From the NCBI GenBank assembly GCA_016280345.1, contig JAEEGN010000062.1, positions 1 through 22,722 of the forward strand: DNA of 22,722 bases, read 5' to 3'. A program made the translations under genes and the position numbers. Below, piece after piece: positions 6,711 to 14,646 of this stretch. Source of the DNA: Selenomonadaceae bacterium (GTDB lineage: Bacteria; Bacillota; Negativicutes; Selenomonadales; Selenomonadaceae). The notes below the pieces were generated by a model. It did no database searches and was not told the DNA's origin. It worked only from the letters and a program-made list of their open reading frames with translations. Within the stretch, counting starts at the first letter, position 1; every line of letters starts with the position of its first letter.

Positions 6711-7790
6711 TTATTTGTCAGGCGGGGTTTCCCCGAGGGCGGGAGGTCCGCCGGCGGCGCTGTCCTCTGCGGCCGGCAGGGGGCCGGCGTCTTTCCGGGT
6801 CTTCGAGGCGGCGTAGATGTCCTCGATGACGAGGCGGATGATGACGATGACGGGGACAGCCAGGAACATGCCGGCGGTGCCAAGGAGGCTGCCGCCCAGC
6901 AGGATGCCCAGCAGGATGACGATGGGGTGCAGATGCAGCGACCGGCCCACCAGAAAGGGATAGAGGAAGTTGTGGTTGAGCTGGGTGATGGCGAGGTAAA
7001 AGATCATGGTCTGCAGCGCGATCCAGGGGGAAACGGCCGCGGTCAGTGCGGTGCCGAAGGCGGAGGCGATGGTCGGGCCGATGACGGGGATGAACTCGCT
7101 GGCGCCGGAGACCACGGCAAAGACCGAGGCGTAGGGGAGGCCACGGAAGGAGAAGTAGCAGAACACGATGATGCCCATCAGGAAGCAGATCGTGAGCTGG
7201 CTGGTGATGTAGATGTGGAGCGCCCGCAGGATGCGGTCGAACAGGCGGAAGACCCGCAGGTGATCCCTGGCCGGGAAGAGCCGGGTGATCCACCGCTGGA
7301 TCTGGCGGCCGTCCTGCAGGAGGTAGAAGGCGGCAAACAGGATGATGACGGTGTCAAAGATTTTGGTGAAGAGGGAAATCAGCATGGTCAGCGACGATTT
7401 CACCGCCGTGATGGAAAGGGAGGCCAGTTCCGTCCAGAGTTCGTCGATTTCCTGGGACAACAGGCTGCCGGGCTCGAAGAGACGGTTGAGGTTGGCCGTA
7501 ATCTCGGGGAGGTCCTGCGTGAATTTCTGTACCGAGTCGGCCAGGGTGGAGGACAGGATGGTAAAGAGACTGACAACCAGCGCGAGAAAGACGAACAGGC
7601 TGATGGCGGCTGCCAGGGAGCGCGGCATGGAACGGATGCGGTGCAGCCGGTCCACCAGCGGGTGCAGCAGCAAGTCGATGAGCAACGCGATGAAGACGAC
7701 GAAGGCCAGATCCGGCAGCAGCCAGAAGGCGGAAAGGATGACCAGGAAACTCAGGGCGATGAGGAGCGATGTCCGGTGCTCGGTCCACAT
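6711..7790 (-). CDS. AI-2E / PerM-family membrane permease
   Basis: A 359-residue integral membrane protein of the AI-2E exporter (PerM/YdbI/TqsA) superfamily. Hydrophobic segments lie at the N terminus (SLLIALSFLVILSAFWLLP and AFVVFIALLIDLLLHPLVDRL). A periplasmic-type helical region (about 85-135) precedes the C-terminal membrane block, which carries the hallmark SGASEFIPVIGPTIAS and the QLNHNFLYPFLVG segment. The start at 7790 (MWTEHRT) is chosen for CTCCTTT on the plus strand (AAAGGAG, 8-nt spacing). A longer reading to 7910 adds 40 residues with no ribosome site and would cross the promoter. Family members export AI-2, ions or unknown solutes, and the substrate cannot be inferred. It is a single-gene unit between its own promoter and terminator. 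The tail is Pro/Ala/Gly-rich and charged. Confidence 0.88.
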   Translation of the reverse strand: MWTEHRTSLLIALSFLVILSAFWLLPDLAFVVFIALLIDLLLHPLVDRLHRIRSMPRSLAAAISLFVFLALVVSLFTILSSTLADSVQKFTQDLPEITANLNRLFEPGSLLSQEIDELWTELASLSITAVKSSLTMLISLFTKIFDTVIILFAAFYLLQDGRQIQRWITRLFPARDHLRVFRLFDRILRALHIYITSQLTICFLMGIIVFCYFSFRGLPYASVFAVVSGASEFIPVIGPTIASAFGTALTAAVSPWIALQTMIFYLAITQLNHNFLYPFLVGRSLHLHPIVILLGILLGGSLLGTAGMFLAVPVIVIIRLVIEDIYAASKTRKDAGPLPAAEDSAAGGPPALGETPPDK

Positions 7791-7874
7791 GGGAAAGACT
7801 CCTTTGGGAGAAAGATGCGCGGGCGCGGCTGCCGTTTCGTTGTCGAAAAGGAAACGCGCCCGGCTGCCTTCCCT

Positions 7875-7883
7875 ATTATAGCA
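7875..7883 (-). promoter_or_regulatory. Extended -10 promoter for the PerM-like gene
   Basis: On the minus strand the sequence reads TGCTATAAT, a perfect extended -10, about 85 nt before the ATG at 7790. No good -35 is seen at 17 bp. Confidence 0.65.
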
Positions 7884-7956
7884 TACCGGGCGCGTTTGTT
7901 GTGTTGTCATTTCCCTTTTTTCGCAAATTTCTTCGCGAGGGCGGGCCGACGGGGAG

Positions 7957-8811
7957 TCAGATCAGTCCCAGGGCCTTCATGTACTGCGGCAGGTTGGCCT
8001 CGAAGTTCACGCCGTAGCGTGGCTCCGTCCCGGCGTCGAAGGTCGTGCGGATGGCGGCGACGGTGAAATCGACGGCGGCGCGGCAGGCCGCGGCCAGCGG
8101 CTGTCCGGTGGCAAGAGCGCCCACCAGGGCGCTGCCGAAGACGTCGCCGGTGCCGTGGTAGTAGCCTTCAATCCTGGGGCCGAGGACGTATTCCGTGGTC
8201 CCGGCTTTCGTATCGCGGGCAGCGGCGCCGAGGCGCGCGTCGTCGAAGGAAACGCCGGTCAGCACGATCTTTGGCGCGGGGATGGCGGCTTCCAGCCGGT
8301 CGAGCAGGCCGCTGATGTAGTCCTCGGTATAGGGGCCGGGGCGGTACGATTCGCCGAGCATCAGCCCGGCCTCGGTGATGTTGGGCATGATGAGGCCGGC
8401 CCGGGCGCAGAGTTTCTTCATCGCCGGCGGGAAGTCGGGCCCGAAGGCGGCGTACAGGCGGCCGTCGTCGGCCATGACCGGGTCCACGGCAATCAGGGTG
8501 TCGGGGGCGGCGAGTTCGTCGAAAAGGCCGGCCACGAGGTCAATCTGGTCAAAGGAGCCGAGATAGCCGGTGTAGATGGCGTCGAAGCGGATGCCCAGCG
8601 ATTTCCAGTGGGCGGTGATGGGGGCGATGTCCTCGGTCAGATCGCGGCAGGTGAAGCCGGTGAAGCCGCCGGTATGGGTGGAGAGAACCGCCGTGGGCAG
8701 CGCCGAGCACTCGACGCCGGCGGCGGAAATGATGGGCAGCGCCACCGTCAGCGAGCATTTACCGACGCCGGAAATGTCGTGCACGGCCAGAACGCGCTTT
8801 TGTCTTTGCAT
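7957..8811 (-). CDS. pdxY: Pyridoxal/pyridoxamine kinase (PdxY-like)
   Basis: A 284-residue enzyme of the ribokinase/PfkB superfamily, pyridoxal-kinase branch. It phosphorylates B6 vitamers with ATP to salvage pyridoxal 5'-phosphate in the cytoplasm. Family signatures are RVLAVHDISGVGKCSLT (6-22), PTAVLSTHTGGF (39-50), VDPVMADDGRLY (99-110), PNITEAGLM and the catalytic anion-hole motif YHGTGDVFGSALVGAL with D223 as base. The start at 8811 (MQRQKRV) has AAAGGAAGG about 9 nt upstream. The extension to 8901 lacks a site and would run through the promoter. The length agrees with PdxY (about 287). It is convergent with nothing and lies 166 nt upstream of the permease gene, apparently transcribed on its own. 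The symbol is by similarity, and a pdxK/pdxY distinction is not possible from sequence alone. Confidence 0.87.
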   Translation of the reverse strand: MQRQKRVLAVHDISGVGKCSLTVALPIISAAGVECSALPTAVLSTHTGGFTGFTCRDLTEDIAPITAHWKSLGIRFDAIYTGYLGSFDQIDLVAGLFDELAAPDTLIAVDPVMADDGRLYAAFGPDFPPAMKKLCARAGLIMPNITEAGLMLGESYRPGPYTEDYISGLLDRLEAAIPAPKIVLTGVSFDDARLGAAARDTKAGTTEYVLGPRIEGYYHGTGDVFGSALVGALATGQPLAAACRAAVDFTVAAIRTTFDAGTEPRYGVNFEANLPQYMKALGLI

Positions 8812-8875
8812 GGGAAAAAACCTTCCTTTCGTTTCCGGAGGCCGCGCGGGCGGTGTCCGGGATAATGCAAGGACA

Positions 8876-8904
8876 AGTATAACGCAAATCTGACCGTGCA
8901 AAAA
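8876..8904 (-). promoter_or_regulatory. Candidate promoter of the pyridoxal kinase gene
   Basis: On the minus strand TTTTTG (plus 8899-8904) and TATACT (plus 8876-8881) are separated by 17 bp. The leader to the start at 8811 is about 60 nt. Confidence 0.5.
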
Positions 8905-9174
8905 TAGCCAGTTTTGTTTTTTTTAAGATGCCAGATCGGAGTCAATCCGGTGTTGCTGCGACGGGCAATCGTATTTTCTGTTGCCGTGGAAGATAAAGGT
9001 TTGGGATAGTGGGTTGCGCCTTTTCCCGGGGGCGTGCTGTCGCTGGTCGGCGCCCCCGGGAGAAAGCGTAAATCTCCGGATCAATCTACAGGACATTGCA
9101 ATTCTCAGGGCAGGAAAAATAAAACGTGAAAAGCGAGTTATTTCGCATGCCATCAAAAAACAATGCGCCAGCCC
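8905..9174. other. Intergenic region without a convincing gene
   Basis: The gap between the VOC gene stop and the pyridoxal kinase promoter has short frames on both strands but none with a ribosome site or a family motif. Its one clear structure is the inverted repeat at 9020-9066. Confidence 0.5.
9020..9066. repeat. Long GC-rich inverted repeat downstream of the VOC gene
   Basis: CCCGGGGGCG (9025-9034) and CGCCCCCGGG (9051-9060) are perfect complements around a 16-nt loop, and flanking CTTTT/GAAAG extend the stem to about 15 bp with one bulge. No T-tract follows on either strand. It may still end transcription of the VOC operon or stabilise its 3' end. Confidence 0.7.
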
Positions 9175-9558
9175 TTACCTTTCATCATAGAATCCCAGCT
9201 CCACCAGATTCCCGTCCGGGTCGCGCAGGTACAGGCTCTGCATTTCGCCGTTCGCGCCGTGACGCGGGACCGGGCCCTGGACGATGACGGCGCCCTTTTC
9301 CCGCAACGCCGTCAGCGCCGCCCGGACGTCCCCGGCGGCGGCGAAACAGAGATCGAGGCTGCCGGCCAGCGGCCAATCGGCGGCGGGCAGGAACTCGGCC
9401 GGGCGGCGGTGAATGTTGATTTTCTGGCGGCCGAAGCGGATGGCACAGCGGCCGCCGGTTTCCTCCACAGTCAGCCCCAGGACACGCCCGTAGAAATCGA
9501 GGCAGCGGTCCAAGTCCTCCGTCGTCAGCACCAGATGGTCGAGGCCCCGGATGTCCAT
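9175..9558 (-). CDS. VOC-family (glyoxalase/bleomycin-resistance fold) protein
   Basis: A 127-residue single-domain vicinal oxygen chelate protein. The typical betaalphabetabetabeta pair is visible: DHLVLTTEDLDRCLDFYGRVLGL (7-29) with metal-ligand-type H8, INIHRRP (47-53) with H50, SLDLCFAA (67-74), and the C-terminal signature SLYLRDPDGNLVELGFYDE with E120. VOC proteins bind a metal and act as lyases, dioxygenases or resistance proteins on small substrates. Which reaction applies here is not readable. The start at 9558 is set by GGAGG 7 nt upstream, and a longer frame runs backward over the next gene in the wrong reading. It is the last gene of the DUF4931-CGGC-VOC unit, 13 nt after the CGGC gene, so it is probably co-transcribed. 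Confidence 0.85.
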   Translation of the reverse strand: MDIRGLDHLVLTTEDLDRCLDFYGRVLGLTVEETGGRCAIRFGRQKINIHRRPAEFLPAADWPLAGSLDLCFAAAGDVRAALTALREKGAVIVQGPVPRHGANGEMQSLYLRDPDGNLVELGFYDER

Positions 9559-9571
9559 TGTCCGTCCTCCG

Positions 9572-9913
9572 TCAATGGGCGGCGTGGGTGCCGCGCACGA
9601 CTTCAAGGCCCGCCTCTTCCAGCCGGGTTCCCAGCCGGGTGATGAATTCGCACTCGGTGCCCTTCTTCCTGGTGCAGGCCCCGAAATGGACGACGTCGGC
9701 GATGTCCTTGAGGCGGTCGATTTTCTTCGCCAGGGATTCGTCGTTCTCCCAGTCGTGGCCGCAGCCGTTGCAGCGGGCGAAAGCGACGAGCTCCGCCGGC
9801 TCCTCCTTGTAGCGGGCGAAAAACGCGTCCCGCTGGTTGAAGGCCCGGAAGCAGCCGCTCCCGGTACATTTCTCCCCGGCATGATGACAGTTGAAGATGG
9901 CGACTTTTTTCAT
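9572..9913 (-). CDS. CGGC-domain cysteine-rich protein
   Basis: A 113-residue cytoplasmic protein that resembles the CGGC-domain family (short, Cys-rich, putative metal binders). Cysteines occur at 9, 16, 21, 48, 51, 80 and 88. The pattern is KVAIFNCHHAGEKCTGSGC at the N terminus, FARCNGCGHD (the 'CGGC' position, here C-N-G-C) and VVHFGACTRKKGTEC. The spacing suggests one or two metal or Fe-S sites. The start at 9913 has AAGGAGG 7 nt upstream. It lies 56 nt after the DUF4931 gene and 13 nt before the VOC gene, all on one strand. No enzyme activity is established for the family as far as I know, so a redox or metal-handling role is inference. Confidence 0.78.
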   Translation of the reverse strand: MKKVAIFNCHHAGEKCTGSGCFRAFNQRDAFFARYKEEPAELVAFARCNGCGHDWENDESLAKKIDRLKDIADVVHFGACTRKKGTECEFITRLGTRLEEAGLEVVRGTHAAH

Positions 9914-9969
9914 GGTGATTCCTCCTTCGTTGCATATAGAGAGAATGAAACAGTGGCCAATGAAAGGGA

Positions 9970-10731
9970 TCAGTCCGCTTCGAACCGCGCCCGGACTTTG
10001 CGGATGAGCTTGTCCAGGGACGCGGGCAGCAGCCGGATGCCGTAGCCGATGAGAAGCGGCGAGGTGGGGAAGCGGGGCATGACCTTGACGGCGATCTTGT
10101 CGTCATAATCATAGAAGAAGACGTTGTAGCTGTCCTCGCATTTGGGGAAGTACCGGACGATGAAGGCGACGATGGTCTGGAGCGCGTCGGCCAGCGGGTC
10201 CAGCGCTTCCCCGGGGGCGATGAGGTTGAACTCGCCGAAGCCCACCCGGGGATGGGTGGAGACGCTGATTTCAACACCGTCCCGCGTCAGGACGGGCAGG
10301 CCCTCAAAACTATCACGGTCCAGCGTCAGGGCGGGCTTGATGTGGCGAAAGCCCACGATCTGCATGTGGGGGTGGCGCATGGTGCCGCCGGAGAAATGGC
10401 CGTGGTTCTTGTAGAGAATGACCATCTCGTAGCCGTCGTCGGCCTGCAGTCGTCGCCAGTGCTTCACGCCGAAGCGGATGAGGCCCCGCATGTGTTCCGG
10501 CGCGTATTCCGGCATATCCCGGCCGCAGGTCTTCGCCTCCAGCAGTACGAACTGGTCGGCGTCGGTCAGGATGTTGTACTTGTTGCGAAGCAGCATGAAC
10601 TCGCCCTGCTCGTCGATGATTTCCGCCAGCCCCCGGCGGTCGCAGAAAGGGCAGGGATTCTTCCGGTGCACGATATTTTCCGGCTTTCGGCGGCCGATGG
10701 CCGGGTCGAAGTGGAGAAGATTGATTTCCAT
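9970..10731 (-). CDS. DUF4931 protein, GalT/HIT-like nucleotidyltransferase fold
   Basis: A 253-residue cytoplasmic protein that looks like galactose-1-phosphate uridylyltransferase and best fits the DUF4931 group. NPCPFC (C27, C30) matches the zinc pair of GalT, KNHGHFSGGT (109-117) matches its substrate loop, and RHPHMQIVG gives H120-P-H122-x-Q124, the HPHxQ motif in which the second His is the GalT nucleophile. This predicts a zinc-containing enzyme that transfers or hydrolyses a nucleoside monophosphate. The substrates are unknown. At 253 residues it is shorter than GalT (about 350). The start at 10731 is set by GAGGAG 7 nt upstream. It is the first gene of a unit with the CGGC and VOC genes, behind a strong minus-strand promoter. 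Confidence 0.8.
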   Translation of the reverse strand: MEINLLHFDPAIGRRKPENIVHRKNPCPFCDRRGLAEIIDEQGEFMLLRNKYNILTDADQFVLLEAKTCGRDMPEYAPEHMRGLIRFGVKHWRRLQADDGYEMVILYKNHGHFSGGTMRHPHMQIVGFRHIKPALTLDRDSFEGLPVLTRDGVEISVSTHPRVGFGEFNLIAPGEALDPLADALQTIVAFIVRYFPKCEDSYNVFFYDYDDKIAVKVMPRFPTSPLLIGYGIRLLPASLDKLIRKVRARFEAD

Positions 10732-10788
10732 GGCGCGCTCCTCGGGCCGGACATCTCATGAAATGGACTGGAATCGTCCGGCAAGAAA

Positions 10789-10797
10789 TGGTATAAT
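10789..10797 (+). promoter_or_regulatory. Extended -10 promoter for the flippase operon
   Basis: TGGTATAAT (10789-10797) is a perfect extended -10, and the -35 position (10769-10774, TGGAAT) is weak. Transcription would start near 10804 and leave a leader of about 160 nt before the ATG at 10964. Confidence 0.6.
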
Positions 10798-10847
10798 ATC
10801 TTATTGAAATTTCCGCGGCGAGGCTGCGGAGTCTTCTCTTCTTTATT

Positions 10848-10876
10848 ATTATAACGGTATCTGACGTTTTTTGCAA
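10848..10876 (-). promoter_or_regulatory. Strong promoter of the DUF4931-CGGC-VOC operon
   Basis: On the minus strand TTGCAA (plus 10871-10876), a 17-bp spacer and a perfect TATAAT (plus 10848-10853) form a near-consensus housekeeping promoter. The leader to the start at 10731 is about 110 nt. Confidence 0.75.
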
Positions 10877-10963
10877 AAGGGCGTTGCGCCGGGACGTGGG
10901 GCGGTGTTTACGATAGACGGTCAGGAAAAAGAGAATACGAGGTCCAGCCGGGGCGAGTCCCTG

Positions 10964-12586
10964 ATGAAGGGCACCGTTATCCTGACGGTCGCCGGCATCG
11001 TGGTGAAGGTCATCGGCCTTTTGAACTGGATTCTCGTTTCGCGCGTTCTGGGGGGCGAAGGCATCGGCCTCTACCAGATGGCGTTTCCGATTTATTTCTT
11101 CGCGCTGGAGGTATCGACTGCCGGCGTGCCGGTGGCGATCTCGATCATCACGGCGGAGCGCGTGGCGGTCAAGGACATTTTCGGGGCCCGGCGGGTCTTC
11201 CGCATCTCCATGTGGCTGATGCTCTTCACCGGCATCCTGTTTTCACTTTTGACCTATTTCGGGGCCGGCTGGCTCATCGAGTACCAGTTCATCCGCGATC
11301 CCCGGGCTTACTGGTCGGTGGTGGCGCTGGCGCCGGCCATTTTCTTCGTGACCTTTCTGGCCAGCAGCCGGGGCTATCTCCAGGGCTGGCAGCGCATGAC
11401 GCCGACCGCCATGTCCCAGATCGTGGAGCAGACGTTCCGCGTCATCACGATGATTTTCCTCGCCAATCTCTTCCTGCCTTACGGTCTGGAGTTCGCGGCG
11501 GCGGGAGCCAGCTCCGGCGCCTGCGCCGGAGCGGTCATGGGGCTTCTGGTGCTGGTCTGGTACCACTGGAAGCTGAACCGGGACATCGAGCGGGACTACG
11601 CGCCGGAGGAACTGGCGCCGCGCCCGGAGGAGTACCAGACGTCGTGGCAGCAGATCATCCGCCGTCTCTTCAAGCTGGCGCTGCCGGTCTCGGCGGCCAA
11701 CATCATGCTGCCGGTGGTGGCGAACCTCGACCTCGCCATCGTACCGCAACGGTTGGAAGTGGCCGGCTACACGGTCAACCAGGCGACGGAACTCTTCGGC
11801 TACCTGACTGGCATGGCGGTGCCGCTGGTGAATCTGGCGACGATCATGACGGCGTCGCTGGCGGTGAGCATCATTCCGGCGCTGTCCGAGGCCCGGACGC
11901 TGGGGGACACGGCCCGGGTGAAGGAGCAGACGGCGGCGGGCATCCGCATCGCGAACTTCGTCTGCTTCCCGGCCTTCGTGGTCGTTTCGGCGCTGGCGAC
12001 GCCCATCGCGACGCTGATCTACAACGCGCCGGGCGCCGGGCCGGCGGTCTGGGCCTGTTCCTTCTCCATCGTGCTGCTGGGGCTGCACCAGGTTTCCACC
12101 GGCATCCTGCAGGGGTTGGGCCATCCCACGATCCCTATGGTGAACATGATGCTGGCGGCCGTCGTCAAGGTCGTTCTGAACTGGGTGCTGACGGCGCAGC
12201 CGGCGCTGGGCATTCTCGGCGCGGCCTTCGCCACCGCCGCCGATATGGGCGTGGCGGCGGTCATCAACATGATATTCATTTACCGGTTCATCGGCTACCG
12301 CATGGAGGGCGGCCATCTGCTGAAGGTCATCGCGTCCTCGGCCGTCATGGCGGGCGCCGTGAAGGTGTTCTACGATATGACGTTGGCCGCCTGGGGGATC
12401 GGCGCCGTCTCGACCTTCGGCGCGACGTTCTTCGGCTGCGCCGTTTATATCGCCGTCATGCTGCTCATCGGCGGCATTGGCGAGCAGGACATGGCCCGGG
12501 TTCCCCTGCTGGGGCGGGTTACCATACGCTTCCTGCGCCGCATCGGGGTATTCAAGGCATTGCCACAGGAGCAGGTGAAAGAATGA
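10964..12586 (+). CDS. SpoVB/MurJ-type polysaccharide-lipid flippase
   Basis: A polytopic membrane protein of about 540 residues in the MOP superfamily (stage V sporulation protein B / YtgP / MurJ relatives). These flip undecaprenyl-linked precursors such as lipid II or polysaccharide units across the inner membrane. The start reads KGTVILTVAGIVVKVIGLLN, then VSRVLGGEGIGLYQMAFPIYF and VPVAISIITAE, all typical of this branch, with about 12-14 hydrophobic segments to the C terminus. The start is uncertain: ATG at 10964 fits the family (only a few residues before KGT) but has only a weak GAG site. GTG at 10904 or TTG at 10871 would add 20 or 31 residues. The stop overlaps the next start by 4 nt (ATGA). 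Sporulation use cannot be claimed; peptidoglycan or surface polysaccharide export is the likely job. Confidence 0.82.
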   Translation: MKGTVILTVAGIVVKVIGLLNWILVSRVLGGEGIGLYQMAFPIYFFALEVSTAGVPVAISIITAERVAVKDIFGARRVFRISMWLMLFTGILFSLLTYFGAGWLIEYQFIRDPRAYWSVVALAPAIFFVTFLASSRGYLQGWQRMTPTAMSQIVEQTFRVITMIFLANLFLPYGLEFAAAGASSGACAGAVMGLLVLVWYHWKLNRDIERDYAPEELAPRPEEYQTSWQQIIRRLFKLALPVSAANIMLPVVANLDLAIVPQRLEVAGYTVNQATELFGYLTGMAVPLVNLATIMTASLAVSIIPALSEARTLGDTARVKEQTAAGIRIANFVCFPAFVVVSALATPIATLIYNAPGAGPAVWACSFSIVLLGLHQVSTGILQGLGHPTIPMVNMMLAAVVKVVLNWVLTAQPALGILGAAFATAADMGVAAVINMIFIYRFIGYRMEGGHLLKVIASSAVMAGAVKVFYDMTLAAWGIGAVSTFGATFFGCAVYIAVMLLIGGIGEQDMARVPLLGRVTIRFLRRIGVFKALPQEQVKE

Positions 12587-13458
12587 AACGGTTCGTTCTC
12601 GTCTATAATCCCATATCCGGCCACGCGGCGCTTCGGCAGAAGCTCGACTTCATGATCGACGCGCTGCTTTCCCGCGGGGTGATGGTGATCCCGTACCGCA
12701 CCCGGCTGAACGACACCGGCATGGCGGATTTTCTGCGGGAGGCCGCCCCGGACGGCGTCATTGCCGCCGGCGGCGACGGCACGCTGCGGGAAGTGGCGGG
12801 GGTGCTGCTCCGGGAAAAGCTCGACCTGCCGGTGGGCATTGTCGGCAGCGGCACGTCCAACGATTTCGTGTCCCATCTGGGCGTGAATCGGGATATGGAA
12901 ACGTATTTCGACAGGATCGTCGCCGGGCATACCGTTAACTGTGACGTGGGCGTGGCCAACGATCGTTACTTCGTCAACGTGGCCAGCGCCGGCATCCTGA
13001 CCTCGGTGGCCCATGAGGTGAACGTCGCCTTCAAGCACGCCCTGGGCAAGGCGGCCTACTATCTGCGGGGCATCGGGGAGATCCCCCGGTTCCATACCCT
13101 GGGGCTCCATATCGTGGCTGACGGGAAAAGCTACGACGAACGGGCTTACTTCTTCATCATCTGCAACAGCACCGTGGCCGGCGGCATCAAGGACGCGGCC
13201 CCGCTGGCGTCGATTGACGACGGCCGGCTCGACTTCGTGGCGGTGAAGGACTGCTCGGCGGCCGAGTTCCTGTCCCTGGCGGCGGCGGTAGCCGCAGGCA
13301 CGGTCCGGCCGGACGACCGGCATATCCTCTACCTGCAGGCCGCTCATATCCGCGTCAGCGCTGACGAGGAGGCGGAGAGCGATCTCGACGGCGAGCGGGG
13401 CCCGATGCTGCCGCTGGACGTCAGCGTGATGCCCCGGGCGTTGCGGCTCTTTGCCTGA
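12583..13458 (+). CDS. YegS/BmrU-family lipid (diacylglycerol-type) kinase
   Basis: A 291-residue cytoplasmic lipid kinase. The diacylglycerol-kinase catalytic domain is clear: VLVYNPISGHA (5-15), the nucleotide-binding GGDGT at 63-67 in IAAGGDGTLREVAGVL, and VGIVGSGTSNDFVSHLGV. The C-terminal beta-rich domain includes CDVGVANDRYFVNVASAGI and DDGRLDFVAVK. Members phosphorylate lipids such as diacylglycerol or undecaprenol. Recycling of lipid intermediates would match the flippase gene just upstream, with which it shares a 4-nt overlap (ATGA) and so translational coupling. AGGAGCAGGTG precedes the ATG at 12583. The exact lipid substrate is not predictable. A longer frame from 11212 is a shadow of the flippase gene and is rejected. 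Confidence 0.87.
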   Translation: MKRFVLVYNPISGHAALRQKLDFMIDALLSRGVMVIPYRTRLNDTGMADFLREAAPDGVIAAGGDGTLREVAGVLLREKLDLPVGIVGSGTSNDFVSHLGVNRDMETYFDRIVAGHTVNCDVGVANDRYFVNVASAGILTSVAHEVNVAFKHALGKAAYYLRGIGEIPRFHTLGLHIVADGKSYDERAYFFIICNSTVAGGIKDAAPLASIDDGRLDFVAVKDCSAAEFLSLAAAVAAGTVRPDDRHILYLQAAHIRVSADEEAESDLDGERGPMLPLDVSVMPRALRLFA

Positions 13459-13509
13459 ATTCGTATGGTGCGCGGAAGAAAAGCGCTTTGGGAACGGAAA
13501 GGAGCGGGC

Positions 13510-14583
13510 ATGGAAAAGACAATCCTCGCGTATGACACGGTGGCGCTGGACGACGAGGGATCGGCCCTCGTCATCATCGACCAGACGAAACTGCCCAACG
13601 AATTTTCCCTGCTGCGTCTCACGGCACAGGCCGATATATGGGACGCGATTTACCGCCTGAAGGTGCGCGGGGCCCCGGCCATCGGCGTGGCGGCGGGCTA
13701 TGGCGCCTATCTCGCGGCCAGGGCCATCGATACCGACGACTATGAGACGTTCTCCCGGGAATTCGGGAAAGCGCTGGCCTATCTCAATTCCTCCCGGCCC
13801 ACGGCGGTGAATCTCTCCTGGGCGCTGGCGCGGATGGCGCGGGCGGCGGAGGAGGAGAAATCCCGCGGCGTGGCGGCGGTGAAGGCGCGGCTTCTGGCCG
13901 AGGCGCGGGCCATCCAGCAGGAGGACATCGACACCTGCCGGAAGATCGGCGAATACGGCCTGTCACTGCTGTCGCCCGGGGACGGGCTCATCACCCACTG
14001 CAATGCCGGCCAGCTCGCCACCAGCCGCTACGGCACTGCTACCGCCCCGATGTATCTCGGCCAGGAACGGGGCTACCATTTCCGCGTCTTCTGCGACGAG
14101 ACGAGACCGCTTCTTCAGGGGGCGCGTCTCACGGCCTGCGAGCTCATGAGCGCCGGACTGGACGTGACGCTGATCTGCGACGGCATGGCGGCCTCCGTCA
14201 TGCGGAAGGGCTGGGTGGCGGCCGTTTTCACCGGCTGCGACCGGGTGGCGGCCAACGGCGACGCCGCCAACAAGATCGGCACCCTGCCGCTGGCCATCGC
14301 CGCCCGGCATTTCGGCGTCCCCTTCTACATCTGCGCCCCAACCTCCACCATCGACATGGCCACGGCCACCGGCGCCGAAATCGTGATCGAAGAGCGCCCG
14401 GCGGAGGAAGTCACCGAGATGTGGTACGCGAAGCGCATGGCGCCGCCGGACGTCAAGGTGTTCAACCCCGCCTTTGACGTGACGGACGCCGGCCTCATCA
14501 CCGCCATCATCACCGAACGCGGCATCCTGCGCCCGCCGTTCACGGCGTCGCTGGCGGCGGTCATGGGAACGGCCGGGAAATGA
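13510..14583 (+). CDS. mtnA: S-methyl-5-thioribose-1-phosphate isomerase
   Basis: A 357-residue enzyme that converts methylthioribose-1-phosphate to methylthioribulose-1-phosphate in the methionine salvage (or related 5'-deoxy-nucleoside salvage) pathway. The family signatures are KVRGAPAIGVAAGYG (51-65), SRPTAVNLSWAL (95-106), ITHCNAGQLATSRYGTA (161-177) with catalytic-type C164, and TGCDRVAANGDAANKIGT (241-258) with D244. These match the Cys/Asp pair known from Bacillus MtnA, and the length is normal. The start at 13510 (MEKTILAYDT) has AAAGGAG about 6 nt upstream, and the 15-residue extension to 13465 lacks a site. It lies 51 nt after the lipid kinase and may be part of that operon. No other methionine-salvage gene is nearby, so its pathway partners are elsewhere or absent. 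Confidence 0.93.
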   Translation: MEKTILAYDTVALDDEGSALVIIDQTKLPNEFSLLRLTAQADIWDAIYRLKVRGAPAIGVAAGYGAYLAARAIDTDDYETFSREFGKALAYLNSSRPTAVNLSWALARMARAAEEEKSRGVAAVKARLLAEARAIQQEDIDTCRKIGEYGLSLLSPGDGLITHCNAGQLATSRYGTATAPMYLGQERGYHFRVFCDETRPLLQGARLTACELMSAGLDVTLICDGMAASVMRKGWVAAVFTGCDRVAANGDAANKIGTLPLAIAARHFGVPFYICAPTSTIDMATATGAEIVIEERPAEEVTEMWYAKRMAPPDVKVFNPAFDVTDAGLITAIITERGILRPPFTASLAAVMGTAGK

Positions 14584-14646
14584 CGCTTTCCCCCGTATCC
14601 GGCGAAAAAATGAGCCCGAAATATATATTTTTGAAATTTTTTTCTA

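Noticed and set aside
8923..9190. Small ORFs on both strands in the gap after the VOC gene
   Set aside because: Neither has a convincing ribosome site or motif, and both run across the GC inverted repeat.
11212..12582. Plus-frame extension ahead of the lipid kinase, suggesting a 748-residue fusion
   Set aside because: The extra part is an out-of-frame reading of the flippase gene (Gly/His/Arg-rich). The kinase has its own ATG and ribosome site at 12583.
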